Below the pieces are notes generated by a model. That model was not told the DNA's origin. It did not search any database and was given only the letters and a program-made list of their open reading frames with translations. From assembly GCA_039881045.1 (NCBI GenBank), contig JAYWVB010000001.1:1240001-1304000 (forward strand): a stretch of 64,000 nt of DNA. The letters are read 5' to 3'. Both the position numbers and the translations under genes were made by a program. Source of the stretch: Chaetomium olivaceum (lineage: Eukaryota; Ascomycota; Sordariomycetes; Sordariales; Chaetomiaceae). Within the stretch, counting starts at the first letter, position 1; each line of letters opens with the position of its first letter. This document shows, in pieces, positions 44,155 through 54,437 of the stretch.

Positions 44155-45519
44155 ATGATGGCGTCCTTCAAGCGCATTGCCGGCGTGCTGTGCATGCTGT
44201 CGCTCAGCATTGGCCCAGTTTACTGTCAAAATAACGATGCTGAGAGCGTCGAGAGTGTCAACCCCGACGACCCGGACATCACCATGTTGACGGGCACAAG
44301 AAGCGACGCAACCAAATCGACCGGCATACCGACCGGCGTCTACCAAGACCCCACCTCACGCATCACCATCGCGACGACAACCCTACCCACTGACCTCGGG
44401 ATACTCACACAAAGCTACACCGAAGCCACCTCCCCCAACACCGTCACTTATATCACCGGCTCGGCAGCCTCTTCGGCGTCCACCAGCTCCGGCAATGTGA
44501 CCTCGACCTCGACCTCGACCACCCCGCCGCGGCCCACCAACACCCGCCCTTGCAACAACTACCCGGAGCTCTGCGCGCGCAAGTATAGCAACATCACCCA
44601 CGTCGGCTGCCACAACAGCCCCTTCACGCGCGCCGGCAGCGCCGCCGCTAACCAGGAATTCCCCGTCATCGACCAGCTCAACGACGGCATCCGCTTCCTA
44701 CAGGCGCAGATGCAATGGCCCGAGAACGGCACAGTCCCACACTTCTGCCACACGAGCTGCGACCTGCTCGACGCGGGGCCCATCACGGACTGGCTGCGGC
44801 AGGTTAGGGACTGGGTAGCGGGCCACCCGTACGATGTCGTAACAATCCTGCTCGGCAACGGCAACTACTCGACCCCGGACAAGTACGCGCCCGCGATCGA
44901 GGCGTCGGGCATCACGCAGTTTGTCTACACGCCGAGCGTGATCCCCATGCGGGTCGACGACTGGCCGACGCTGGGCCAGCTGATCCTGTCGGGCCAGCGC
45001 GTCGTCATGTTCCTGGACTACATGGCCAACCAGACCGCCTACCCCTGGCTGCAGGACCAGTTCAGCCAGATGTGGGAGACCCCCTTCGACCCCATCGACA
45101 CCACTTTCCCCTGCACTGTGCAGCGCCCGCCCGACCTCAAGCCCCAGGACGCCCGCCGCCGCCTGTACATGATGAACCACAACCTCAACGCCGAGGTCTC
45201 GCTGCTGGGCCAGTCCATCCTCGTCCCCGCCGTCAGCCAGCTCAACGTCACCAACGCCGCCGAGGGCCCAGGAAGCTTGGGCATGGCTGCCAATAACTGC
45301 CGCTCCGACTGGGGACGCGCGCCGAATGTCTTGAACGTGGATTATTACAATTATGGCAACTACCCGGGCAGCGTGTTTGAGGTGGCCGCGGCTATGAACA
45401 ATGTGACGTTTGTCAAGCGGCCGTGCTGCGGGCCGGGTTCCAGCGCCGCCGGGAGGGTTGAAGTGGTGAAGGGCGCGGTGTGGATGGGTATTGCTTTGGG
45501 GGTGTGGTTGCTGGTTTAG
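44155..45519 (+). CDS. PLC-like phosphodiesterase, secreted and probably GPI-anchored
   Basis: A single exon of 454 codons. The N-terminal signal peptide (IAGVLCMLSLSIGPVYC, about 8-24) is followed by a Ser/Thr-rich linker to about residue 125. A PI-PLC X-type TIM-barrel domain then begins at THVGCHNSPF (His149 and His153), followed by QLNDGIRFLQAQ, HFCHTSC, WLRQVRDWVAGHPYDVVTI and RVVMFLDYMAN. Many Asn-X-Ser/Thr sites and paired cysteines indicate secretion. The end is hydrophobic (VWMGIALGVWLLV) after a small-residue region, suggesting a GPI signal. The family resembles bacterial PI-PLC but lacks proven activity, and the usual GSHNS/HDS histidine motif is replaced here by GCHNS. Two adjacent ATGs (44155 and 44158) are equivalent. 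Confidence 0.85.
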   Translation: MMASFKRIAGVLCMLSLSIGPVYCQNNDAESVESVNPDDPDITMLTGTRSDATKSTGIPTGVYQDPTSRITIATTTLPTDLGILTQSYTEATSPNTVTYITGSAASSASTSSGNVTSTSTSTTPPRPTNTRPCNNYPELCARKYSNITHVGCHNSPFTRAGSAAANQEFPVIDQLNDGIRFLQAQMQWPENGTVPHFCHTSCDLLDAGPITDWLRQVRDWVAGHPYDVVTILLGNGNYSTPDKYAPAIEASGITQFVYTPSVIPMRVDDWPTLGQLILSGQRVVMFLDYMANQTAYPWLQDQFSQMWETPFDPIDTTFPCTVQRPPDLKPQDARRRLYMMNHNLNAEVSLLGQSILVPAVSQLNVTNAAEGPGSLGMAANNCRSDWGRAPNVLNVDYYNYGNYPGSVFEVAAAMNNVTFVKRPCCGPGSSAAGRVEVVKGAVWMGIALGVWLLV

Positions 45520-46099
45520 AGTTTGGTAGAGTGGGTGGTGTTATTTTCGAGTTTGGCTGGTCCTATTTGGCATTGCATGGCGTTACGGTATCAAGAGTCT
45601 AGACGGGTTGCGCGGCAACAGATTGTGGTTTTGGAAATATACCCCTGATATGGGGTAACATAACGGAAAAGGACGAGAGTCAACGAGATATACTTACACA
45701 TGTATTAATTTCTCAGGGCCATACAACAGACTGCTGTTAGTGTAGTGTAGACCAGCGACATTTCCCAACCCGTCACCTCCCCATATCATGTTCCCTACCC
45801 CTGACCCTTCATCCGAACATAAAATCAGGGGATCCGGGGATGACGTCTGCGGGGAGACCCTCCTGCCCCTGGTCCAGACTCTTGGCGCGTCTGTTAAGCC
45901 GAGGTTCAGGGCAGCTGCGGAGCCGAGCCGACGCCCGTCTTCTTCACCGTCCACTCGGCGCTCGACAATTAACAATCGCACTTACCCTCATTTTCATACT
46001 TGCGACCTTGGCCGCATCTGTTTCGTGAACATCGATCATCACAAGTACCATCGAGTATCAATCTCTCAAAAACCAATCTCACATACCCTCACCGCCACC
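45520..46099. other. PLC-like 3' UTR and cytochrome b5 promoter
   Basis: About 580 bp, including an AT-rich stretch at 45640-45720, likely around the end of the first gene's transcript. C/T/A-rich leader sequence precedes the ATG at 46100, which has a good CCACC context. Confidence 0.45.
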
Positions 46100-46535
46100 A
46101 TGTCTCAGCAATACACCAAGGCCGAGGTCGCCCAGCACAAGGACGAGAAGTCCATGTTCATCATTGTCGACGACGGTGTCTACGATATTGCCGGTATGTT
46201 GTTTATATCTCGTTTTTTATCCCACCACCAACCGGCTCAACAACCCACCCCAAACACAACACACAACGCGCGCCGCCGCCGCCGCCGCCGCAGCAGCAGC
46301 AGCAGCAGCAGTGAACACGTTTGTTTGCGCCAAAAGCCACCCACATGAACTAACCGACGCAACCCGCACACACATAGGCTTCCTCGACGACCACCCGGGC
46401 GGCGCCAAGATCCTCAAGCGCATGGCTGGCAAGGATGCCACCAAGCAATTCTGGAAGTACCACGGCAAGAGCGTGCTCGAGAAGTATGGGCCCAAGCTCA
46501 AGGTCGGGACGCTCAAGGAGGAGGCCAAGCTTTAA
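46100..46535 (+). CDS. Small soluble cytochrome b5-domain protein
   Basis: Exons 46100-46193 and 46378-46535 give 83 residues, with a 184-nt phase-1 intron (GTATGT donor, CACATAG acceptor). The haem-binding core reads VYDIAGFLDDHPGGAKIL with axial His37. The second axial ligand is probably His60 in FWKYHGKSVL. At 83 residues it is only the domain: there is no C-terminal membrane anchor as in microsomal cytochrome b5, so it should be soluble. Electron-transfer partners are unknown; small fungal b5-like proteins of this kind are common. The intron carries trinucleotide repeats. The ATG lies in a consensus context (GCCACC ATG). Confidence 0.88.
46266..46312 (+). repeat. (CCG)n(CAG)n microsatellite in the cytochrome b5 intron
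   Basis: About seven GCC/CCG units lead directly into about seven CAG units inside the only intron of the b5 gene, about 65 nt before the acceptor. Confidence 0.85.
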
Positions 46536-47151
46536 AGGCGTTTTTTTGTTCGAGTTCCTTTAGCTTGGGTCTGGGTCTAGCGGTGGGGGTTGGGGTTGGG
46601 GCGGTTGTGTGTAGTGTAGGTGTGTGTTGTAGGTGTGTGTACGAGGCATGGGCTTCCTTGTTGGGCATACTGCGGCGGCGCGGCATGGCATTGATACCAC
46701 CAATACAGCGATGCTGATTTGACTGACTTACCCATCATGGCTTACTTGTTCGCCTTTTCGGGGTCTCTGGACATGCTACACTGCTGCTGTTGTACATACA
46801 TACAAACCCCTCACCTCCAACACGGAAACCCCCACCCCAACTGCGACGTGGGACAGAATGGTCAGACAGCCCCCTCATCCGACAATGTGGTGACAAGGCA
46901 GCCACCCCCATCTTGTCGTGGTGACACCGCATGGTGCCGACCTCGCCTGTCCATTCAGGTTCGCTTCCATGAGGATGGCAACTCACCTCTCAGCCTACAT
47001 ACCCGGAAAATAAAGACCGCTTACATATGTAGTGGTGGCCTGCCCGAGCAGCTCATCACCGGACCCCAACCTTATTTGTAAGTGTGTGTGCCTTGATGGT
47101 CACGATCCGCGAAACCCGGTCGGAGGACGGTCTTGAATATGTGACCCCCAC
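46536..47151. other. Cytochrome b5 3' region
   Basis: G/T-rich and GTGTGT-containing sequence; no gene was seen. Confidence 0.4.
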
Positions 47152-47456
47152 TCAGAGGATGCAACCAGGCAACCGAGGCATCCTTCCGGCCAAGACTGAG
47201 TCGCTCTGGAATACCGTGTAGATGCTGCTTGAGTTCCGGAGGTCGGTGTCGGCCTTGGCGCGCCGCGCCTTGTCCTCAGCCTCCATTCTCGCCGCGAGAC
47301 CGCATGTGCTGTAGCCGTTAGTAACTTGGGGCGGGGGTTGCGGGGGAGGCAGTCTGTGGAAGCTTACCAGTCCTACCCAGCAAAAAGTGCTGACCCTCAC
47401 TCTTCGTTGAGCGTTGAACCATCACCCAAGGCAGAACCAGAACCGTAAGACGGGGG
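47152..47456 (-). CDS. Possible very small intron-containing gene, unknown function
   Basis: On the minus strand, a block ending at 47152 encodes ARMEAEDKARRAKADTDLRN, then SSSIYTVFQSDSVLAGRMP. It has strong GC-ending codon bias and a charged helical look. It follows a textbook intron: a GTAAGC donor near 47368, a perfect TACTAACG branch site, and a CTACAG acceptor near 47312. A short upstream exon could start MVQRSTK, but its frame does not join the downstream block without a one-base shift. So either the first exon is elsewhere or another indel is present. No family was recognised. Exon limits are approximate. Confidence 0.35.
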
Positions 47457-48044
47457 AAGTTGAGACGACACGCTGCATCGGAGGTAGGATCGTATCCCGT
47501 GTCTCAGCCCCAGCTGCCGTGTCTCCATCGATGGTTACCCATCCGGGATAATAACCACCATCTTATTCTCCGATCATGGCAGGCCAGCGGACACTATAAC
47601 CCAACCCCACGAGAACAAAACGATCGCCGAGTCTCGGGTAGAGGAAGGATCACAGTCGGGTGAAGGGATCGGTCCTAAACGAGCAACACAACGAGTCTCG
47701 GTAGCCGATATCGTCAAGCCATTCTCGTTTACCATTGCCGCCTTCATCGTCCCCGTCAGCGAACAGCAAGCGTGAGTTGGAACGAGTGGCTGAAATACCC
47801 CGAATATCTTCAAGCCCCGGACCCCAATAACCGATCACTAAGACACCACCTCCAATCATCTCTCAGTCAACGCGAGATCACACCGTGATACAGCCTCCAA
47901 CCGGAACCGGCCTTTCGCTAGTCAACCAACCACCAACCAACCAAGCCCGACACAAAATCCCAATCCGACAAATCCCCCGCAAAAGCCAAAGACACAAACG
48001 AAACAAATGCTTACCCCGTCACCCCGTCACCCCGTAGCTACACT

Positions 48045-48069
48045 AGATAGTGTAGTGTAGTGTAGTGTA
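48045..48069 (+). repeat. (TAGTG)n pentamer repeat
   Basis: About five tandem TAGTG units in intergenic DNA. Confidence 0.8.
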
Positions 48070-48540
48070 CACTCAACCGATGAGACCGGAACCGAACACG
48101 CCCCCCTCCCTTTCCCCAGTCGCAACCACCAAATCACAGATTCCCCATCCCGCAATCCCCGATCCCCCCACTACAGCACTCCATCACGCCAGCCACGCGC
48201 GCCGTCCCAAGACGGAGACGGCCAGCATGTCTCACTCCCCCCCCCCCCCCACACTCCACCCATTCCCCATTCCCCCGCCGAGCCGCCGAACCGCCCACTA
48301 CCTCTGTGTACACTGCTGTGTAAGAACGGAGGCAGTCGCGATCACACGCTTCTGGCGTGCGGCGCCGGGGAGAAAGGGGATTATCACGTAAACAGATGGC
48401 CGCGGCACGCAATCCATGCCGTGGTAGGGACGAGAACGGTAGGCTGTTTTTATTCTTGGAGTGTGTGTGTGTGTACTCCGACTGCGAGTGTGAACGGTTA
48501 GGAGTTCGAGGCACTTCGTAGCGGCAGCAACGGAGCAGAT

Positions 48541-48580
48541 AGATGATGATGATGGTGATGATGGTGATGATGGTGGTAGT
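48541..48580 (+). repeat. (GATGAT/GGTGAT)n repeat
   Basis: An imperfect GAT/GGT trinucleotide array of about 38 bp in intergenic DNA. Confidence 0.8.
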
Positions 48581-49343
48581 AACACAATTAGCTAGCTAGC
48601 TAGATAGCTCCCCTTCACAAGCAAACAAAACAAAACAAAACAAAGCTAAACCTCCAACATGCTGTGCCCTCCCCGAATCAGATACCGCTCGCTGCAAGCA
48701 GTCGGTCGGCCAAGTCCCAAAAAAGTAAGTAGATAAAAAAAAAAAAGACACTTTTATGTACGCCCGCATATCCCGCTTGCCCCTTATCTGCCTGCTGTAC
48801 CGGGATCAAAAAAAGACAAAAACAAAACAAAACACCCAAACCCATCCCATGAAAACAAAAGAAATCGCTTCTCAGATTATGCGGTAACGGTGGCGGTGAC
48901 GGGGCAGCCAACCAAGCCAAGCCGAACCGAATCAAACCCCATGAATGATACAAAAGTAGACTGTGTCGCTTCCATTTCGCTGGGCCGGGCTAACCGTGAG
49001 TTGGCCACGACGGAGGATGGAAGGGAAAGGATGTAATAATAAGGGTGTGTATGATGTAATGCCGGGGTTGGTCGGCCGGTCGGTAGGTTGGCTGGTTGGG
49101 TGGGTTGATAGTGCTGGTTGGTTGGTGATACAAGTGGTGTGTGGTTGTGTGTGATTGTGTTGTTGACAGAGATGGGAAACACACCCAAGGTTGGTGGTGT
49201 ATCCCCGTGAGGAGTGAAAAAACAAAAGACCAGATCAGGCCATTCGCCGATGGCACCCTGAACGCCCAGATAGTGTAGTGATATCAGAGGATAGAAAGGG
49301 AAGATGGCTCGCTACCCCGTGAGGGAGGCAGACGACAACCCGC

Positions 49344-49586
49344 TCAGCGACGCATCGACGCGGGCCAGTGGTCCCGGAAGCTGACGGGGCTAGGCGGCGG
49401 CGGGGCCGGGACGGAGTAGTCGGCCTCCCGGATGTGGTGGATCGGGGTGACCAGCTCGTCCATCTTGGAGGCCAGGGTCGCGTTGAGGCTGGCGAACAGC
49501 TCCTGGGTGGTGATCAGGCCCAGATTCCGGCGCGGGGCCGGGATCGGGATGGGCGCGGCGAGCGGAGTGGCGACGTGGGAAGGCAT
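49344..49586 (-). CDS. Small conserved-looking protein (80 aa), unknown function
   Basis: From the ATG at 49586 the minus strand encodes 80 residues with almost exclusively GC-ending codons, unlike the surrounding non-coding DNA. It starts with a Pro/Ala-rich stretch (PLAAPIPIPAPRRNL). A predicted amphipathic helix follows (TTQELFASLNATLASKMDEL), then HIREADYSVPAPPPPSPVSF and a basic end, SMRR. The frame stays open for 30 codons upstream to an ATG at 49676, but that part lacks codon bias, so the inner ATG is preferred. There is no signal peptide or membrane segment. I do not recognise the family. The codon bias makes a real gene likely. Confidence 0.6.
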   Translation of the reverse strand: MPSHVATPLAAPIPIPAPRRNLGLITTQELFASLNATLASKMDELVTPIHHIREADYSVPAPPPPSPVSFRDHWPASMRR

Positions 49587-52500
49587 TGTGGTGGATATTG
49601 GTGGGTGGAGTTGTTGTGTGGTTAGGTTGAAGGGCTGGGCTGGGTCGATACTGGTAGGCGGAAACAAGGTGGACAACGAGGCGGGCTACCTTTGGGAGAG
49701 GCAGGTGACTGATGGTCAAGATTTATTTGGTCGGCAAAGTTGGCGAGCGGGTTGCAGGCTGTGTGTGAAGCGAGGCGATGGGCAAGAGGGCGGCCGAGGT
49801 TGATATGTATTAATACCCGGCTATGTATGCTTGGTTGCTTGGTTCGGTTTCACGGGCTGGTGTTGGTCCTCGGCTACTGTTCCCAACGAAGAGATCTGCG
49901 ATCGGCCACACGGGAAGGTCGGTCAAGACGGTCAAGACGGTCAAGAGGCGGTCGGGTAAGAAAAGAAACGGGAAGCAAAAGGAAACTTTTCTGAGACCAA
50001 CTGTGTCTTTATGTGGAAGAAGGCCCGGCCAGGGAGAGGGCAGACCCAGACCAGACCAGACCAGACCGGCCGTTTGACAGGGAGCAGGGGAGGGGAGGGG
50101 GGTGAGACTGGGAATTCTGGGTGCGGCCCAGTGGAATTGTGGAATTCTGGGGAAGACGGATAGCTGAGTACCTTGTACCATGGCCCAGATTTCTTTTTCA
50201 TTCTTTCTGGTTGTTTTTACGCAAAAGCCCGAGTTTGTCACACGATTGCTGGTGTCCGCAAGGGGTATAAGTGACTTGTCATTCGGGTGGCGGGCGGTGC
50301 CCCAGCATGTGAAGCAAACAGAGAAGGGATGAATCCGGTCTCGTACAAACCTCTCAAAAAGGCCAGAAAGCCGGAAAATGCTGGTTTCTAACGGTGAGAT
50401 TAGCCCCAGGAACTACCTGCGGTGATGTGGCATCGCGAGGCGGACGGGGTGCCCTCAAACGACCTGGGGAGGCACGGAAGCACTGCTCGGCCCCCATTTC
50501 TGGCGGTGGAACTTCCGTGGAGTGCGGACAGCGTACCCAACAGCTCGACAGGGCTGCCGCCTCCAGGCCGGAACCTTGGGAGTGCAAAAACTTATCCGCT
50601 CTCCCTCTGCCCGTGCCTGGCATTTTGACCAAGCTCGCAAACATGGCTGGATAAATCGGATGACAAAACCAGGAAGGCACCAGTTGGTTGGCCCCCTGGC
50701 ATGAAATCGTACACAGGGGAATCGTCTACCCGGCCCGGCCAGGGTCTCATTCCAACCGGTGAACGAGGAATCCTGCCAACAGCCAAGGCACAAATACTTC
50801 GTGCTTTCGTACTTTCGTACGGATCCGACGGGGAGCTCTTGAAATGGTTGGGCCATCTCCGGGGCCAAACCGATCGATGCCCTGCTCACTTTTCAAATTT
50901 TCTGGCTGTTCCCACGGCCAAGTGCATCGGTCTGACGGGTCGACCAGGGCGCCATTGGATTGTTGCAAGCTCCTTCCCTCCCGCCGTCAAGAGGCGGTAA
51001 GAGAAAGAAAGAAAGGGAAGCTCAGGGGAGTCACGTCCGAGGTGCCCAGACGGGCAGGCACTGGCAGCCGGCAGGCGAAGAGCGCAGTCGCGGTCGACAT
51101 CAACAACATGCGGGATTGGTGTGCCCGAAGAAAATTCTCCCCGTGGGGCAGACCCGCAGCTTGTCCAGATTCGGGTCAAGAAACCAAAGATCCACAAAAC
51201 GTCTGTCTGGGGTCTGTGGGGTAAAACGCGATTGGTGCGCATTGTCAGCTCCACTTGACTCAGCTCTAGCCCCACTGGCTACACTCGAGCCACTGCACGC
51301 CTGTCGTTGCACAAACGCTCACCAAAATCTTTGGACGTCGCTGCCTGTTGCGCGGCGCTGTTGTCGGGGTTTCGTCCTTTTGGTCACACGTTCTTCTTCA
51401 ATGAAGGACCGATCCACCTCGGTACGACGGCTGAGTATAAGGGAGATGGGACACTCTGATCCTTCCCCGGCCAGTGCAGCCAGCGCCGCTTGACTGGCAA
51501 ACATTCTCCCTATCAGCCACGCCTCACTTTTCTCTCGTTCCGGCACTGGCTGGATATTGCGATATTCCAGCCAGCCAGAAACCCGGATCGCCTTGATTCA
51601 CGTCACACCAAGCACCTCAACACACGGCACATTTTGCTCATCGGCAGGCGATGGCAATGGCAGGAGGACACCGACTACCTAACAAGGGGGCGGCGCATGA
51701 ATCCGGCCTGTCCAAACCGGCCATTTTGCCCTGCTGGCTCTCCTCAGGCTGACGGCGTTGTGTCCACCGACCATGTTCCCTGAGGGCGGCAAAGCATGCC
51801 AGCCACGGCCTGTTCCGTCCACAACTCCACGTTCCAATTTCAGTGCAAAATCGCTACCGCTCGCATCGCAGGCTAGCACTGGCCCGGCATGGGAAGCAGG
51901 CACGCAGGCTCTCACAACCTCACACCGGGAACCCCGGATATCCCGCTCTCTTCGGCCAGCCTATGGCGCTTCTTCGCCATACGACTGCATATGACGTGAA
52001 CAGCCCAAACAAATGCAGGACGCCGTTCGTCTGATCTCCGCAACCCAATCTGTCAGACCCCCGTTGCTCGGCCGTTTCAAGCAGTTTTCTGGAACCTTCA
52101 GGAGCAAACAGGGCTTCCCGGCAGAACGCAACCCCTGCCCTGCATGAACTGCCAATTCGTAAATGCGCCCCCTTTTCATCCAGGGCACCAACCACGCCAA
52201 CTCAACGCAATCATAGCGTTGAATGCATGATTCTCCACGACTACCCAATCTATACCAAGTGCAATAGCCAAGGAGCCGGACATCGGCGCCGTTTTCCGGT
52301 CTAGCGAAATGCGGTCGGCGGCTTTTTGCACCCTTGCCGAGCGCATTTCTGGCTTTGGCCGCTTGCAGCTGCTTTCCCCAGACTTTCCGTGCTGCCGGGA
52401 ACAGCGCCAAGACGCGGATCGAGTTCCCGTCGTGCATTCCCTCCCCTATTTTCCCTGCCATGTGGTTGCGCTGCGTTGTCAGCCCGGGCGATGGACTGAT

Positions 52501-54034
52501 TAACTTTGATTGATTATTTGCTTGGCCTGGGGACGTTTCGGCTGTGGTTTCCACTGCGTTCGTTAGTTATCAGTTTGTCAGCGAGCATGACCCATCTGTT
52601 TCGGTGAGGCAAGCTCTTTCGGTTGCTCTCCTCGTCGCTGAGCCATTTTGTCGAGTGGATGCGCCGGGAGCTGTGTCATTGTTATCTCCATCCCTGGTAA
52701 CTAACTAATTATCCCTCGGCTCTACTCGCCGACTTGTCTCCCTCGGCCCGGTTGCGAGACTAATTTGCTAAGTTTCACCTGTCTCGAACTGCCGGTTTGA
52801 TCGGGAAAAAAGACGAGAGATTACCATCTGTTTTTCTCCCTTCGCCGAGCTGACGAGCGACCGACCTTCGCCCGCGTGACCATTTGCCTACCACGGCGGA
52901 TAAACCAGTGTTGAACACTCCGTCGTTACCATACCACTGCATCCGTCTCAATATCCCCAATAATAGGTACAGTACCTGCCTGCACTGCATACAGAGAGAG
53001 ACGCGCGGAAATGCAAGCACCGAAGGCAATGCGCGTGCTGTGCTGTGCGGCACGCCAGGAACAGCAGCCCCCGTCACACCCCAGCGTTGCAGCCTGCTGC
53101 CCGAAGCGTAAAAGTCGCAAGAATCCACGATAGGCGCACTGAGGTGAGGTGCAGTGAGATCGGGGTGAGGGCAGCAGGATCGCCGATTCGCTCGCCTGCC
53201 GCGGAGTCACGTCTAGGGGTAGCGACCGTTGAAATCCAAAATGGCCTGACCGGTTGGTATGTTACATACTGTATTCTTCCGCCAACGAACGATGTCACCA
53301 GCAACCGGGGGAGAAAGCTGGAGCCATGGTTGGTGTTGGACATTTTGTTCCTCGCCAGCGCCGGGTAAATCAGCCGCGCTTCATGCCAGGGCGACGCACG
53401 CACGCACGCACCTAGTTACCGCAAGGGGATGGCTGGCGAGCGTCATGTCATGCCAAGACTTGCGGTCCGGGCCCACGTGCGGTTGGCCCACTCCGGGGCC
53501 GGGACCGGGACCCGGAGGCGGCGCAGGGGGTTCGTTGGGCTTTGTTTTTGTGTTACTCTTTCACATAGTTATAACATGTCGCACCGCCGCCGGTTGTTGT
53601 GTGGGATGGCCGGCTGGTGGTCGGCTTTGTTTTGTTTCGAGAGAGTTGTTTCGAGGCCGGAATTGTAGCCTGGCCGGTCGGCCGCTTGCCTGTGGACCTG
53701 GCTCGGTGGTATCGGGATATGGCTATCCCGAGTAGTATACGTCACTTCACCGCGGTAAGAAACAGCTTATACACCTCTGTTTCTGCGCTAAAATTTGCTT
53801 GTTGCATGTTTGGAAACAATGAACTAATATTATTTTGTTCTGAATATTTTCCTCCTTGTTTGTTTTCAACAGTTCAAGAGGCTGAGGCCATTGCCACATT
53901 CCAAACGGCCCGCGTTTGTGAACGGACAGAGAAGGTAGCGTGGCATTACGAAGTTTACGGGGTGATGAGGCATAGTGGCAGCCGTCAGGCGGTCGGTCAT
54001 TGGTATAGCAGCTCTGCGTTGCCCAATATCACCG
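49587..54034. other. 4.4 kb gene-poor region
   Basis: No frame in this stretch shows coding bias, domain content or a convincing splice pattern. It includes AGACC reiterations (50043-50068), a GCACGCAC run at 53393-53411 and AT-rich stretches near 53760-53870. It may hold long leaders, non-coding RNA or decayed sequence. Confidence 0.5.
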
Positions 54035-54270
54035 ACCACCCCAAAATGGCCGAGCGGTCAGAGGCGGTGGTCGAGGCCCCGGGGCGAAAAGTCTGGGTCC
54101 CTCTCTCGAGGGAGGGTCGCCAGTTCGAGTCTCCCCGGGACAGGTTAAAAAAGGAACGGTGTCCGCCCCCTTCCTAATAGTAAACGGGTTGACCACCATC
54201 CGAAGTAAACCCTAAGGGGTTTCGTAGCCGGCGATCCCTCAAAAGGGGGGTTAGCTGGTGAGCTTTTGCT
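54035..54270 (+). mobile_element. SINE-like element, copy B (tRNA-derived head, hairpin tail)
   Basis: The head has an A-box-like ATGGCCGAGCGGTCAGAGG at about 54046 and a B-box-like AGTTCGAGTCT at 54122-54132, about 75 nt apart, as in a tRNA with a long variable arm. It does not fold as an intact tRNA. The tail at 54210-54270 repeats the tail of copy A (AGGGGTTTCGTAGCCGGC, then GGTGAGCTTTTGCT). Its paired arms have changed but still form a hairpin. The bodies of the two copies differ, and copy B is shorter. It lies 3' of the amidohydrolase gene. Limits are approximate. Confidence 0.65.
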
Positions 54271-54437
54271 ATGTGCTCTTTTTACATCTTCGCTTGTTTT
54301 CTTTTTGTCACATCGTTGACATGGTGAACGGGGTGAGTAATGCATTGTAAAAAGGACAACACCTGTCACGAGGTATGGTCCTTGATTGGCGCAGTGACGG
54401 CCCAGGAAAGCCAGCAATAGGGGAGCTTCATGAAATC

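Larger units (their letters stand above)
47457..49343. other. Gene-poor region with short tandem repeats
   Basis: It holds (TAGTG)n at about 48045-48069, a CA/GT repeat at 48463-48473, GAT/GGT repeats at 48541-48577, CTAGCTAG near 48591-48604, and A-rich runs. No convincing gene was found. Confidence 0.5.

Noticed and set aside
47486..47777. Open plus-strand stretch of about 97 codons ending IVKPFSFTIAAFIVPVSEQQ
   Set aside because: No ATG, rare codons such as ATA and TTA in runs, and no clear upstream exon; probably chance.
54046..54145. Possible tRNA-Leu/Ser gene at the head of copy B
   Set aside because: A- and B-box are present but the T stem has mismatches and no acceptor stem forms; better explained as a tRNA-derived SINE head.
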